From Catenovulum maritimum (lineage in GTDB: Bacteria; Pseudomonadota; Gammaproteobacteria; Enterobacterales; Alteromonadaceae), in NCBI RefSeq assembly GCF_001050375.1, contig NZ_KQ130483.1, positions 62,001 to 126,000 of the forward strand: a stretch of DNA of 64,000 nucleotides, read 5' to 3'. The notes beneath the pieces were generated by a model. That model was not told the DNA's origin, ran no database searches, and saw only the letters and a list, made by a program, of their open reading frames with translations. Below are positions 38,714-48,847 of this stretch, piece by piece (position 1 is the stretch's first letter; each line of letters opens with the position of its first letter). Made by a program: the position numbers and the translations under genes.

Positions 38714-39412
38714 GTGACCAATATAGACCAATCTGAAGTTGATAAATTTAATAATAGTGCTGGTTATTGGTGGGATTTAAACGGTGAATTTGAGCCACTA
38801 CATTTAATGAATCCGACTCGAGTCGATTTTATTCAAAACCATACGAATGGTGTTGCAAATAAATCTGTATTAGATATTGGCTGTGGTGGTGGCATATTAA
38901 GTGAAGCCCTTGCCAATGCTGGCGCTAATGTAACAGGTGTAGACGCTGCGCCACAGTCTATCCAGGTTGCACAATTACATGCAAAAACCGAAAACCTAAA
39001 TATAAATTATATTAACTCGACAATCGAACCTTACGCGGCTGAAACAGATGAGCAGTTTGATGTAGTCACCTGCCTAGAAATGTTAGAACATGTGCCCGAC
39101 CCTGCTTCTGTCATAAGGGCAGCTTGTGAGTTAGTAAAACCAAATGGATTTTTATTCGCATCAACATTAAACCGTAACTTAAAGTCGTTAGCTTTAGGTG
39201 TTATTGCTGCAGAATATATACTTAATATAGTGCCAAAAGGTACCCATGATTATCAAAAATTCATTCGCCCAAGTGAACTGATTGGCATGATAGAAGCTAA
39301 TGGATTTAAAGTAAGAGTGATACAAGGCATACATTACAACCCAATCAATAAATCATTTAAAATGAATTCAGACGTAAGCGTAAACTATATATTATGTGCA
39401 CAAAAAATTTAG
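38714..39412 (+). CDS. ubiG: Ubiquinone biosynthesis O-methyltransferase (UbiG)
   Basis: A 232-aa SAM-dependent methyltransferase for both O-methylations of ubiquinone synthesis. It has the NSAGYWWDLNGEFEPLHLMNP family signature, then VLDIGCGGGILSE and VTCLEMLEHVPDP. The start is GTG, preceded by an A/G-rich ribosome-binding region. It overlaps the next gene by 19 bp. Confidence 0.95.
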   Translation: MTNIDQSEVDKFNNSAGYWWDLNGEFEPLHLMNPTRVDFIQNHTNGVANKSVLDIGCGGGILSEALANAGANVTGVDAAPQSIQVAQLHAKTENLNINYINSTIEPYAAETDEQFDVVTCLEMLEHVPDPASVIRAACELVKPNGFLFASTLNRNLKSLALGVIAAEYILNIVPKGTHDYQKFIRPSELIGMIEANGFKVRVIQGIHYNPINKSFKMNSDVSVNYILCAQKI

Positions 39413-40080
39413 TATTACCCAAAGCTATTTTGTTCGATCTAGACGGCACTTTACTTGATACGGCAAAAGATCTCGGCGAAACACTTAATTACATTTTAAA
39501 GCAACATTCCAAGCCAACCGTGGATTATCAAGACTATCGCCCTGTTGCATCTCATGGCGCACTCGGCTTACTAAAATTGGGTTTTGGTGACGAATTAAAC
39601 CGCCTAGATAAAGCAGCATTAAGAGAAACGTTTTTAAATTACTACGAGCAAAATATAGCGGTAAAAACTGATTTATTCGATGGTATGGAAGCGTGTCTAG
39701 AGCTGTTGAATAAACTGGGAATAAAATGGGGTATAGTTACTAATAAACCTCAATTCCTCACCGACAAACTGTTACCTTTTTATAACATTATGTCTAGCTC
39801 TCAAATTAATATTTCGGGCGATACCCTAGCCGTTAAAAAGCCTGACCCAGAGCCACTATATGTAGCTTGCAAGCATATGACACTCTCACCTGAAGAATGT
39901 TGGTATATAGGGGATGCACAACGAGATATAGAAGCAGGCAACCGCGCCGGAATGTATACAGTAATAGCAAACTGGGGCTATACCCAAGATTCATTACCTA
40001 TAAATGAATGGGCAGCAGACCTAATTATTGAAACACCAGCTGACCTTAGCAGCTTGGTAAAAACTCTATACGAAAAATGA
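39394..40080 (+). CDS. HAD-family phosphatase (MupP/Gph-like)
   Basis: A 228-aa HAD hydrolase with motif I LFDLDGTLLDT, motif II VTNKP, motif III KKPDPEP and motif IV IGDAQRDIEAGN. The family includes phosphoglycolate phosphatase (Gph) and N-acetylmuramate-6-phosphate phosphatase (MupP). In Pseudomonas mupP lies directly after ubiG, which favours MupP, but sequence alone cannot decide. It overlaps ubiG by 19 bp. Confidence 0.85.
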   Translation: MCTKNLVLPKAILFDLDGTLLDTAKDLGETLNYILKQHSKPTVDYQDYRPVASHGALGLLKLGFGDELNRLDKAALRETFLNYYEQNIAVKTDLFDGMEACLELLNKLGIKWGIVTNKPQFLTDKLLPFYNIMSSSQINISGDTLAVKKPDPEPLYVACKHMTLSPEECWYIGDAQRDIEAGNRAGMYTVIANWGYTQDSLPINEWAADLIIETPADLSSLVKTLYEK

Positions 40081-40120
40081 CCAATATCTGTATATTTTTA
40101 CCCCGCTTAAAAATACACCA

Positions 40121-40147
40121 TAAAGGTTAACAATTGGTTAACCTTTA
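40121..40147. terminator. Perfect 11-bp inverted repeat after ubiG operon
   Basis: TAAAGGTTAAC (40121-40131) and its complement (40137-40147) around AATTG, 40 bp after the HAD gene. No strong T tract directly follows, so termination is likely but not certain. Confidence 0.55.
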
Positions 40148-40356
40148 ACCAGTTTTAACAAGCAAGCTTTTTCATATTCTTTTTAATAATAAATCAGCTC
40201 TATAAAAGATATAAACAGATTTAACTAGAACTAATTATTGAAAATAGAAAATATAAGCCTAATTAGTTTTTATAAAGTTAGTATCCACTAACGCTAAAAA
40301 ATGACTTTGGTTTTTTAATAAAAACTAACAAAGATCGTCTTGCTTTAAATGGTAAA

Positions 40357-40403
40357 CCTCATTATCTTGTGTTGATTCTATAATAAGCCCCAACATATAG
40401 TGG
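40357..40403 (+). promoter_or_regulatory. Two NrdR boxes flanking a -10 element upstream of nrdA
   Basis: The 16-mers at 40357-40372 (CCTCATTATCTTGTGT) and 40388-40403 (CCCCAACATATAGTGG) resemble the NrdR consensus acaCwAtATaTwGtgt. They are exactly 31 bp apart, about three helical turns. A perfect TATAAT (40379-40384) lies between them, so NrdR binding should block the promoter. No good -35 is visible. The rest of the 409-bp gap holds nothing else clear. Confidence 0.65.
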
Positions 40404-40489
40404 TTAAAGATTGAACCTGATTCAATTAAAATTTAACCATTACAATTTTTAAGAGGGCTAATAATTCACCAACGGGACAGACAGAGCGC

Positions 40490-42766
40490 ATGACTGATCA
40501 GCTTTTTGTAACTAAACGAGATGGCGTTAAAGAACCATTAGACCTAGATAAACTTCACAAAGTCGTTTCGTGGGCTGCTACTGGTTTAAATAATGTTTCA
40601 GTTTCTCAGGTTGAGATGAAATCTCATATCCAGTTTTATGATGGCATCAAAACTGAAGATATCCACGAAACTATTATTAAATCTGCAGCTGATTTGATTT
40701 CGGAAGAAACGCCTGATTATCAATATATGGCTGCGCGTTTAAGTATTTTCCATTTACGTAAAAAAGCATTCGGTCAGTTTGAGCCTCCTCATCTTTTTGG
40801 TCATGTCACTAAATTAGTTAAAGATGGTAAGTATGATACTCATTTATTAGAAGATTATACTGAAGCTGAATTTAATGAGTTAAATGACTATATAGATCAC
40901 AAACGTGATTTAAACTTTTCATATGGTGCGGTTAAGCAGTTAGAAGGCAAATACCTAGTTCAAAATAGAGTGACAGGTGATATATACGAGAGCCCGCAGT
41001 TTCTATATGTTTTAGTGTCAGCCTGTTTATTTGCTAAATATGACACCGCAATTCGTATGGACTATGTTAAACGTTTCTACGATGCTATCTCATTATTTAA
41101 AATTTCATTACCAACACCGATTATGTCTGGTGTTAGAACCCCAACCAGACAATTCAGCTCTTGTGTCCTAATTGAATGCGGTGATAGCTTAGATTCAATC
41201 AATGCAACTTCAAGCGCAATCGTAAAATATGTTAGCCAAAGAGCTGGTATTGGCGTGAACGCAGGTAATATCCGAGCTTTAGGCAGCCCAATTAGAGGCG
41301 GTGAAGCATTCCATACAGGTTGTATTCCATTTTATAAGCATTTCCAAACAGCTGTAAAAAGCTGTTCACAAGGTGGTGTGCGTGGTGGTGCGGCAACTTT
41401 ATTCTACCCGCTTTGGCATCTAGAAGTTGAATCTTTAATGGTGCTTAAAAACAACCGAGGCGTTGATGACAATCGTGTTAGACACCTTGATTATGGCGTT
41501 CAATTTAATCGCTTAATGTATCAACGCTTAATCAAAAATGATTTCATTACCTTATTTAGCCCAAGTGATGTACCGGGTCTTTATGATGCTTTCTTTGCCA
41601 ATCAAGAAGTGTTTGAAGAGTTATACGTTAAATACGAAAATGACGATTCAATTCGTAAAAAACGTATTAAAGCCACTGAATTATTTGGTATTTTTGCTCA
41701 AGAGCGTGCTAGCACAGGTCGTATCTATTTGCAGAATGTTGACCACTGTAATACGCATAGTCCATTTAAAGCAGACATAGCGCCGATTAAGCAAAGTAAC
41801 TTATGTTTAGAGATTGCTTTGCCGACTAAGCCATTAAATAACATTAACGACGAAGATGCTGAAATTGCACTTTGTACCTTATCAGCATTTAACTTAGGTG
41901 CGATTGAAGATTTATCTGAGCTAGACAATCTAGCACAGCTTGCAGTTAGAGCATTAGATTGCTTACTTAGCTACCAAGACTACCCAGTTGCTGCGGCAAG
42001 AAACTCAAGTTTAAATCGCCGTACTTTAGGTATAGGGGTTATCAACTTTGCATATTACTTAGCTAAAAATGGAGTTAAATATTCTGATGGTAGCGGTAAT
42101 GCTCTAACCCATAAAACATTCGAAGCAATCCAATATTACTTATTGAAAGCTTCAAATGAGTTAGCTAAAGAACAAGGTCCTTGTCCTAAATTTAATGAAA
42201 CGACATACTCTGAAGGTATCTTACCAATAGATACTTATAAGAAAGATTTAGATGCGATATGTGACCAACCACTATTACTAGATTGGGAAACATTAAGAAA
42301 AGATATTGTTGAGCATGGTTTAAGAAACTCGACGCTATCTGCTCTAATGCCATCAGAAACCTCATCGCAAATTTCAAATGCGACCAATGGTATTGAACCA
42401 CCACGTGGTTATGTCAGTATAAAAGCAAGTAAAGATGGTATATTGCGTCAAGTTGTACCTGAATTTGAAAGATTAAAAGATCAATATGAGTTACTTTGGC
42501 AAATACCGAATAACCAAGGTTACACTCAATTAGTCGCTATTATGCAAAAGTTTATTGACCAAACTATATCAGCGAATACTAATTATGATCCAAGCAAATT
42601 CCCAGGTAATAAAGTACCAATGCAGCAATTACTTAAAGATTTGTTATATGCATACAAATTAGGTGTAAAAACTCTGTATTATCACAACACACGTGACGGT
42701 GCTGAAGATGCGCAACAAGACATTGCTAAAGAAGACGATTGTGCCGGCGGTGCATGTAAGATTTAA
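40490..42766 (+). CDS. nrdA: Ribonucleoside-diphosphate reductase alpha subunit (NrdA)
   Basis: A 758-aa class Ia large subunit. It has an N-terminal ATP-cone (about 3-90), FSSCVLIECGD with an active-site Cys, NLCLEI, and the C-terminal redox pair in CAGGACKI. It reduces ribonucleotides to deoxyribonucleotides with the NrdB radical. The start is supported by its match to the E. coli N-terminus (LFVTKRDG). Confidence 0.96.
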   Translation: MTDQLFVTKRDGVKEPLDLDKLHKVVSWAATGLNNVSVSQVEMKSHIQFYDGIKTEDIHETIIKSAADLISEETPDYQYMAARLSIFHLRKKAFGQFEPPHLFGHVTKLVKDGKYDTHLLEDYTEAEFNELNDYIDHKRDLNFSYGAVKQLEGKYLVQNRVTGDIYESPQFLYVLVSACLFAKYDTAIRMDYVKRFYDAISLFKISLPTPIMSGVRTPTRQFSSCVLIECGDSLDSINATSSAIVKYVSQRAGIGVNAGNIRALGSPIRGGEAFHTGCIPFYKHFQTAVKSCSQGGVRGGAATLFYPLWHLEVESLMVLKNNRGVDDNRVRHLDYGVQFNRLMYQRLIKNDFITLFSPSDVPGLYDAFFANQEVFEELYVKYENDDSIRKKRIKATELFGIFAQERASTGRIYLQNVDHCNTHSPFKADIAPIKQSNLCLEIALPTKPLNNINDEDAEIALCTLSAFNLGAIEDLSELDNLAQLAVRALDCLLSYQDYPVAAARNSSLNRRTLGIGVINFAYYLAKNGVKYSDGSGNALTHKTFEAIQYYLLKASNELAKEQGPCPKFNETTYSEGILPIDTYKKDLDAICDQPLLLDWETLRKDIVEHGLRNSTLSALMPSETSSQISNATNGIEPPRGYVSIKASKDGILRQVVPEFERLKDQYELLWQIPNNQGYTQLVAIMQKFIDQTISANTNYDPSKFPGNKVPMQQLLKDLLYAYKLGVKTLYYHNTRDGAEDAQQDIAKEDDCAGGACKI

Positions 42767-42784
42767 CCTAAGATAAATTTAAAC

Positions 42785-42811
42785 AAGGCCGCAGCTTTGC
42801 GGCCTTTTCTT
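42785..42811 (+). terminator. Terminator-like hairpin between nrdA and nrdB
   Basis: AAGGCCGCA (42785-42793), loop GCTT, then the complement (42798-42806) and TTTTCTTTCT. It is GC-rich for this genome and lies between two co-oriented genes 69 bp apart. It may reduce nrdB expression or stabilise the nrdA mRNA end. Confidence 0.8.
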
Positions 42812-42835
42812 TCTCTGCAAGTGAAATAGACCTAT

Positions 42836-43966
42836 ATGAGCTACACAACATTTAATAAAAATAATACCGATTATTTAAATGAACCTATGTTTTTTGGTAA
42901 CTTGGTAAACGTAGCGCGCTACGACAAGCAAAAGCATCCTATTTTTGAGCGTTTAATTGAAAAACAATTAAGTTTTTTCTGGCGCCCAGAAGAAGTCGAT
43001 GTCAGCCGTGATCGTAGTGATTATCAAAAATTATCTGAGCACGAAAGACACATATTTATCAGTAACCTAAAATACCAAACTTTATTGGATAGTATTCAAG
43101 GTCGCTCGCCTAATGTTGCCTTATTACCTGTAGTTTCATTACCTGAGTTAGAAACTTGGATAGAAACATGGGCTTTTAGTGAGACCATTCATAGCCGCTC
43201 TTACACACATATTATTCGTAACATAGTAAACGATCCAAGTGTCGTGTTTGACGATATCGTGGTTAACGAACAAATCATTAAACGTGCGGATGATATCTCA
43301 CGTTACTATGATGATTTAATCCAAGCTTGCCAACTTTACTACACTCGTGGAGAAGGTATTCACGAAGTCGACGGCAAAGAAGTTAAAGTCACAATTCGTG
43401 AGCTAAAAAAACTAACATACCTTTGTGTCGCAGCAGTTAACGTATTAGAAGCGATCCGTTTTTACGTTAGTTTTGCATGTAGCTTTGCATTTGCTGAACG
43501 CGAGCTAATGGAAGGTAATGCCAAAATCATCAAGTTAATCGCTCGTGATGAAGCATTACACCTAACTGGTACACAGCACATGCTAAACATCATGGCCGAT
43601 GGACAAGATGACAACGACATGGCTGAAATTGCAATAGAGTGCAGACAACAAGTAATCGATATATTTGTTAAAGCTGCAGAGCAAGAAAAAGAATGGGCTA
43701 AATACTTATTCAAAGATGGCTCTATGATAGGCTTAAACGAAGATATACTGTGTCAATATGTAGAATATATTACCAATACCCGTATGGCATCTATTGGTTT
43801 ACCGACTCAATTCCCAACAACCCAAAATCCAATTCCATGGATTAATGCATGGCTAGTCAGTGATAATGTTCAAGTTGCACCACAAGAAGCTGAAATTAGC
43901 TCATATTTAGTTGGCCAAATTGATAGCGAATTAAATACAGATGACTTTGACGATTTTGAGCTATAA
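42836..43966 (+). CDS. nrdB: Ribonucleoside-diphosphate reductase beta subunit (NrdB)
   Basis: A 376-aa class Ia radical subunit. The tyrosyl radical is Tyr123 in [11 protein letters not shown]. Di-iron ligands lie in [19 protein letters not shown] and [13 protein letters not shown]. It works with NrdA and is maintained by the ferredoxin encoded next. Confidence 0.96.
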   Translation: MSYTTFNKNNTDYLNEPMFFGNLVNVARYDKQKHPIFERLIEKQLSFFWRPEEVDVSRDRSDYQKLSEHERHIFISNLKYQTLLDSIQGRSPNVALLPVVSLPELETWIETWAFSETIHSRSYTHIIRNIVNDPSVVFDDIVVNEQIIKRADDISRYYDDLIQACQLYYTRGEGIHEVDGKEVKVTIRELKKLTYLCVAAVNVLEAIRFYVSFACSFAFAERELMEGNAKIIKLIARDEALHLTGTQHMLNIMADGQDDNDMAEIAIECRQQVIDIFVKAAEQEKEWAKYLFKDGSMIGLNEDILCQYVEYITNTRMASIGLPTQFPTTQNPIPWINAWLVSDNVQVAPQEAEISSYLVGQIDSELNTDDFDDFEL

Positions 43967-43977
43967 GCTAGCTTAGA

Positions 43978-44244
43978 ATGTCTTGCACCAAAGTTTATAA
44001 TTTAGTCAAGGAAGACTATGTAACATCAAATAAAACCTGCGTACTTGATTACCTTGAACAACAAGAGTTTCATCTACACTACCATTGCAGAGATGGCTAT
44101 TGTGGCGCTTGTAGAACCGTCTTAAAACAAGGTGAAATAGAATACCCAAAAGAACCACTCGCATTTATCAGACGAGGTGAATTTTTACCCTGCTGTAGCA
44201 TTCCAAAATCTGATTTAATAATTGAAATTGAAAATATAGATTAA
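43978..44244 (+). CDS. yfaE: YfaE-type 2Fe-2S ferredoxin
   Basis: An 88-aa plant-type ferredoxin with CRDGYCGACRTVL (C-x4-C-x2-C) and the fourth ligand in FLPCCSIP. YfaE supplies electrons to maintain the NrdB di-iron tyrosyl cofactor. It starts 11 bp after nrdB. Confidence 0.92.
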   Translation: MSCTKVYNLVKEDYVTSNKTCVLDYLEQQEFHLHYHCRDGYCGACRTVLKQGEIEYPKEPLAFIRRGEFLPCCSIPKSDLIIEIENID

Positions 44245-44292
44245 AGGTAATTTAACCTTTTTAACTTCCAACTAATTTAAGAAGACATATTT

Positions 44293-45213
44293 ATGTGGTT
44301 TAAAAACATATTCTTTTATCAATTCAGTCAAGCCTTTGAATTTACTGCTGAACAAATCGAAGAAAAGCTACAAGAGTTTAGTTTTAAACCTTGTGGTAAA
44401 ACAGAGCTACAATCTCAAGGCTGGGCACCTGCGTTAACGCCAAAAGCAAACACCCTAACTCATACAGCTGGTGACTACACTTTAGTCTGCTTAAAAAAAC
44501 AAGAAAAAGTACTACCCGCATCTGTCGTTAAAGAAATTTTAGATGAAAAAATTTCTGAAATAGAAGCGGCTGAAGGTAGAAAAGTAAAAGGCAAAGAAAA
44601 GCAAGTAATGAAAGAAGAACTCATTCATACCCTGCTTCCTCAAGCCTTTACAAAATCAAGTTTTATTAAGGCTTACTTAGCACCTAAAGCTGGTTGGGTT
44701 GTTGTTGAAGCAAGTAGCTCAACAAAAGCCGAAGAAATTCTCTCGTACTTACGTAAATGTTTAGGTACTTTGCCCGTTGTGCCATTAGAAACAGCTGGCC
44801 AGCTTATGTTCACTTTTGATGAATGGATGAAAGGCAATCACCCGCAAGACATTACATTAGGCACTGAAGTAGAACTAAAAGACTTTGCCGAAGATGAAGG
44901 TGTTGTAAGGTGTAAAAACCTATCACTGGATTCAGAAGACCTACAAAACCACTTAAAAAATGGCAAGCATGTCACTAAAATTGGTATTGATTGGGCTGAA
45001 ACCTTAAGCTGTGTTTTAAGTGATGACTTGTCTGTTAAACGCATCAAATTTAGCGATGTAATTAAAGAGCAAAACGAAGATATTACAGACGAAGATAAAC
45101 TTGCCCGTTTAGATGCTGATTTTGCACTTATGACAGGCGAGCTGACTAAATTTTTAGACAGATTAACTGTTTTATATTCAGAAGAAGTTGCAGGCGCATC
45201 TGAATCTGAATAA
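44293..45213 (+). CDS. rdgC: Recombination-associated protein RdgC
   Basis: A 306-aa protein that opens MWFKNIFFYQF and contains the RdgC-specific TLPVVPLE and FTFDEWMKG blocks. RdgC forms a ring on DNA and can inhibit RecA. It is a single gene of normal length. Confidence 0.94.
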   Translation: MWFKNIFFYQFSQAFEFTAEQIEEKLQEFSFKPCGKTELQSQGWAPALTPKANTLTHTAGDYTLVCLKKQEKVLPASVVKEILDEKISEIEAAEGRKVKGKEKQVMKEELIHTLLPQAFTKSSFIKAYLAPKAGWVVVEASSSTKAEEILSYLRKCLGTLPVVPLETAGQLMFTFDEWMKGNHPQDITLGTEVELKDFAEDEGVVRCKNLSLDSEDLQNHLKNGKHVTKIGIDWAETLSCVLSDDLSVKRIKFSDVIKEQNEDITDEDKLARLDADFALMTGELTKFLDRLTVLYSEEVAGASESE

Positions 45214-45265
45214 ACAGCTTCAATAGCCTTAGCTATCTGTGTATTTGCGCAAATAAGAGATTACA

Positions 45266-45303
45266 GGCTCATCCTTTACATATAAAGTATAAAGTGATGA
45301 GCC
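45266..45303. terminator. Hairpin between convergent rdgC and lipoprotein gene
   Basis: GGCTCATC (45266-45273) pairs with GATGAGCC (45296-45303), extended inward by CTTTA/TAAAG with one bulge. It lies 53 bp after rdgC, without a clear T tract. A 12-bp palindrome ATTTGCGCAAAT lies just upstream (45243-45254). Confidence 0.5.
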
Positions 45304-45403
45304 AATAAAACCACATCCAGTTACGACCAAAGATATCTCATATCAAATCTTAAGTAGCTTCATATTAAACAGATAGAAGGTATAGCAATTACCGATAACA
45401 AGC

Positions 45404-45904
45404 CTAAATATTCGCGATCTTAACTAATGGGAAATCATAGTCTAGCCCAACACTGCGTTTTTCAGGCGTAGAACAATCAATATCATCAGAATAGATGTCA
45501 CCAAAATACAAAAAATTTCCAACAACCGAATATAAGGAATAACACACGCCATTATTAAAAACATCAGTTTGATCGTAAGTCCAATCCACTTCTACGGCTT
45601 TAATTCCATCAGCTAATACCAGAGTATTTTTTAATGTATAAGTGCCACTATAAATATCCTTAGCTTTAGAAGCATCGGGAGTTTTACAGTCTTTGTCAGT
45701 AAAATATTCCGTGGTATCTTGCCAATACCCTCCATCTTGAACTGTCGTGTACAACTCAGACCCTGAGCTTAATTCGCTGCAATTTTGCCATGTGCCTGCA
45801 ACCAGACTTTCCCAATCAAGCGGACTAGATTCCTCACCCTCTTCAATCGATATTTGACATGCTGACATTAATAACACGGCCGGTAATAATACAATATTTT
45901 TCAT
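45404..45904 (-). CDS. Small lipoprotein of unknown function
   Basis: A 166-aa lipoprotein (LMSACQ lipobox). A frame start at 45919 exists, but ATG 45902-45904 has GGAAAGGA upstream and gives the canonical signal MKNIVLLPAVLLMSAC. The mature part is acidic, with Cys pairs (NCSEL, KDCKTPD, NGVCYS, IDCSTPE) and a W-E-S-L-V-AGTW start that suggests a lipocalin-like beta fold. No family recognised. Confidence 0.65.
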   Translation of the reverse strand: MKNIVLLPAVLLMSACQISIEEGEESSPLDWESLVAGTWQNCSELSSGSELYTTVQDGGYWQDTTEYFTDKDCKTPDASKAKDIYSGTYTLKNTLVLADGIKAVEVDWTYDQTDVFNNGVCYSLYSVVGNFLYFGDIYSDDIDCSTPEKRSVGLDYDFPLVKIANI

Positions 45905-46201
45905 TTGCATCCTTTCCATTTCACTTTTTGATACAGTCTAAAATATAACTAAGGAAACACAAATTTGGCAAATTATTATCACGTATTTTGCTAATTTACT
46001 AATTCAGATGATGACAATAGAAACTAAAAAATATTCTTAGCGACTTGTTTGACCTACTATATACCTGCCTGGATTCTAAATTCACGTAATAGCAATAGTA
46101 ATTCTATCAACTTGAGAGTATGAAATCTGAGCCTTAATCCGACATTGATACATCAAGGCTCACTTAAGAATAATCCGATAAAGCTTGTCCTAACTGGGTA
46201 T
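45905..46201. other. Gap with one hairpin
   Basis: The only structure seen is TGAGCCTT (46128-46135) with its complement (46155-46162), a 19-nt loop, possibly ending transcription of the LruC pair on the minus strand. The remainder looks featureless. Confidence 0.4.
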
Positions 46202-46735
46202 TTAATTAATCGACCACACCTGCCCTAAGTTTTTATTCCAAGTAAACTTTAAATGCTTAGCGCTCCCATCTAATAACCAGATCTCAGCATTTAAGCCTTG
46301 AACATGATTGGCTAATTTAACTTCAATTGCTAATTTACCTTGGTTCAAATTACCCTGATATAAGCAATTACGCCTATCTATTTCACCCGTGTCATCTTGC
46401 TGACAAATGCTGGCAAAGCTTGGAATCCCTTCTAAGTCAATCAATTCGATATTAACTCGTAGTGAACTCGTCGATTTAAAGCCAAAACTTTGTTCCACAA
46501 TCAAATCTTGTGTTTTAACAGTTTGCTCAGTTTCGTTGATGATATTTTGAGTTGAATTGCTGCTTTCAACTTGCTTAGTTTCATTTAATTGAGTTTGGCT
46601 AGTGGTTGCTGTATTGGCGCTAATCTCGGTATTTCCAACTTGGTTTGAGTCATTACTGTCACCGCCACTGCCACAACCAAATAAAGCTAGACTTAGGATT
46701 ATAATCGTCGAATTTAACTGTTTAACTTGATACAT
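46202..46735 (-). CDS. Small lipoprotein downstream of the LruC-domain gene
   Basis: A 177-aa lipoprotein (LFGCGSGGDSND). A low-complexity Ser/Thr/Asn/Gln linker (about 25-75) is followed by a small beta-rich domain with one Cys pair (ASICQQ, RRNCLYQ). It lies 10 bp after the LruC-domain gene and is surely co-transcribed. The pairing suggests an outer-membrane anchor or chaperone for that protein, which is inference only. Confidence 0.65.
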   Translation of the reverse strand: MYQVKQLNSTIIILSLALFGCGSGGDSNDSNQVGNTEISANTATTSQTQLNETKQVESSNSTQNIINETEQTVKTQDLIVEQSFGFKSTSSLRVNIELIDLEGIPSFASICQQDDTGEIDRRNCLYQGNLNQGKLAIEVKLANHVQGLNAEIWLLDGSAKHLKFTWNKNLGQVWSIN

Positions 46736-46745
46736 ATTAGGCCCC

Positions 46746-48812
46746 TTAATTCAGAATGATTTTATGTGTAATGGCTTTATTTTGACGATACCAATCAAGA
46801 TTGACTTGCCCTTTGCTTTCCACAAAACCTTTAAACTCAGGGTAAGCTATCAAGATATCTGTATTCTCTATCGGATGAGACCACAATATAGGGAATTCAA
46901 TGGCCCACGGCATGCCATTTTGATTCGTAAAGCTGGTAGCTTGCTCTAATGATGAGTTATCGTCATACATGCCAAAGAACGCAGGATTAAAACGAGACGA
47001 TACTTTCTTATTTTTCAGATGAATTTCTAAACTTCTGCCAGGTGCTTGATTAAAGGCTATGCCATGATAATGATTAGGCGTTGCAAAAATAAATGGGTTT
47101 AAAACATCTGTTGGTGCATCAGCCACTTCAATTGGCGTTTTTAGCGGGATACTGACAAAAAATTCAAGATGATTCACTTCATCACAACCTTTCTCAGTGC
47201 GATAAAAACGACAGTCAGGACTAGATTCAAGCTCTGACCATAAATCTTCAGAAATAATGACGACAGCATCCGAGTTAGCTGAATTAGCTTCAAGCGCTGA
47301 ATAAAACTGTTGTATGCCATTTAGTTCAAAACGCATAATCGATTGAGCAACATATGCCGTTGGTATATCGTCTAATTGAATTGCAAATCCATTTTTATAC
47401 TCAGCGCCCAAGGCTAATACTTGGCCTTGGATATCGTATCGAATTACTAAGCCGGCATCATCAACATATTTTCTGGTTCGATATGACACAACAACGTCAT
47501 TCATATCGTAATCGCCTAACACAGGCCATTTGTCTTCAAAAGCTATACTGGTAAAACTATTAGCCGATGGATAGCTAATTACACTAACGCCAGCTTTAGT
47601 AATGGTTAATTCGATGTCTTCAACTTCTCCATCTGCAACACCACCATTTGGTCCAATATCTTGAGTGCTAGAGTACCTAAACCTCGCCCAGGTTTGACCT
47701 TCAATAGCATCTTCAGGTACATCGATCGCTACAATATTGTCACCTGACTTGAGTTCATGATTGGTTAATACCTGATCTGTATCATCGAACTTTCCATTGG
47801 CATCCCAATCAACCCAAGCATTTAAATACCCTTCTCCATTGGCTTCAATAATTGTGATTGCATCTAGTCCTTGCTGAACACCGGTTGCAATATTAATCCC
47901 ATCATCTTCTCCGCCGGCTTGCTTACCTAAATAAAGATTTTCAGAAATTTCATGCCTCGGGCCATTATCTTGAATCGAAATGCCATAACTGTCAGGGGCA
48001 TCGCCAAAATCAACTGTCATTTGAGTTTCATCCACGATTTCAGCAATCGCACACCTTGCACCATCATTATTGGAAGAAGCTGGCCCATAAGCAAAAAATT
48101 CAGCTGTCGGCTCATCGGCTGTGGGATCAATACGAAACACAAAACCATCTGAATTACGGCTGATATAAAAAGTACCACTTGCATCAAAGTAACCCGCGCC
48201 AAAAACGCCTGTTTGGCCTGTGTTGCCCAGTCGTGAAACGATTAAACTATCTAGGTTAATTTGATACAAATCACCTATTTTATCGACTGCATATAAATTA
48301 TTATTTTCAGGATGAAAAGCAAAATCATAGATTGCGATATTTAACTGGCCACCATCTATAACACGCTTAGCGACTAAATAATCAGGCGTGTTTTCAGCTA
48401 GTGAAACTTTATACAAGCCATAGTTAGCCCCTGGACGATAAGCATAATAAGCATTTTCTGTTAGTGAAGTATCACCAACGTAAAAACTAGTTAAAGGCAG
48501 TCCAGAAACATCTAGCGGCTGAACTTGATAATCTTCGCCTATTTTAACGAGCGTACTAAACTCGCTTGAATAGGCATATAGATAATTATCGTGAAAATTA
48601 AAACTCATAGCGTTGAGTTTATTGCTGGTTCCCATATCAGAGGATAATTCTTGATAGAAGCCAGTCGCCAGATTGACGCTATACAACTTAGCGATTTTGT
48701 CTTGAATCAAGAATGCTTCGGTTGGACAAGATTCAAAAGAGTTGGCTAAGCTGGACTGACTCGTCAATAGCACTAATGCAAGACTGAAAATTTTGTGATA
48801 CCTGTAACACAT
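46746..48812 (-). CDS. Secreted GEVED/LruC-domain protein (candidate matrix protein)
   Basis: A 688-aa exported protein (signal peptide to about 23, SLANS). Residues 25-255 are a DUF6923-like beta-propeller region (YSVNLATG, YAYSSEFSTLVKIG, LYAVDKIGDLYQINL). About 265-405 contain DFGDAPDSYG and a GEVED domain (AWVDWDANGKFDD, ARFRYSS). About 420-680 form the LruC domain (FEDKWPVLGDYDMNDVVVSY, NPFIFATPNHYHGIAF). The Asp-rich loops are likely calcium sites. LruC proteins are extracellular but poorly characterised. The promoter has a sigma-54-like element and two LuxO-like boxes, linking it to the polysaccharide genes. Confidence 0.85.
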   Translation of the reverse strand: MCYRYHKIFSLALVLLTSQSSLANSFESCPTEAFLIQDKIAKLYSVNLATGFYQELSSDMGTSNKLNAMSFNFHDNYLYAYSSEFSTLVKIGEDYQVQPLDVSGLPLTSFYVGDTSLTENAYYAYRPGANYGLYKVSLAENTPDYLVAKRVIDGGQLNIAIYDFAFHPENNNLYAVDKIGDLYQINLDSLIVSRLGNTGQTGVFGAGYFDASGTFYISRNSDGFVFRIDPTADEPTAEFFAYGPASSNNDGARCAIAEIVDETQMTVDFGDAPDSYGISIQDNGPRHEISENLYLGKQAGGEDDGINIATGVQQGLDAITIIEANGEGYLNAWVDWDANGKFDDTDQVLTNHELKSGDNIVAIDVPEDAIEGQTWARFRYSSTQDIGPNGGVADGEVEDIELTITKAGVSVISYPSANSFTSIAFEDKWPVLGDYDMNDVVVSYRTRKYVDDAGLVIRYDIQGQVLALGAEYKNGFAIQLDDIPTAYVAQSIMRFELNGIQQFYSALEANSANSDAVVIISEDLWSELESSPDCRFYRTEKGCDEVNHLEFFVSIPLKTPIEVADAPTDVLNPFIFATPNHYHGIAFNQAPGRSLEIHLKNKKVSSRFNPAFFGMYDDNSSLEQATSFTNQNGMPWAIEFPILWSHPIENTDILIAYPEFKGFVESKGQVNLDWYRQNKAITHKIILN

Positions 48813-48847
48813 AGGGTAACTCCAATATTAAATGATACATCTAATAT

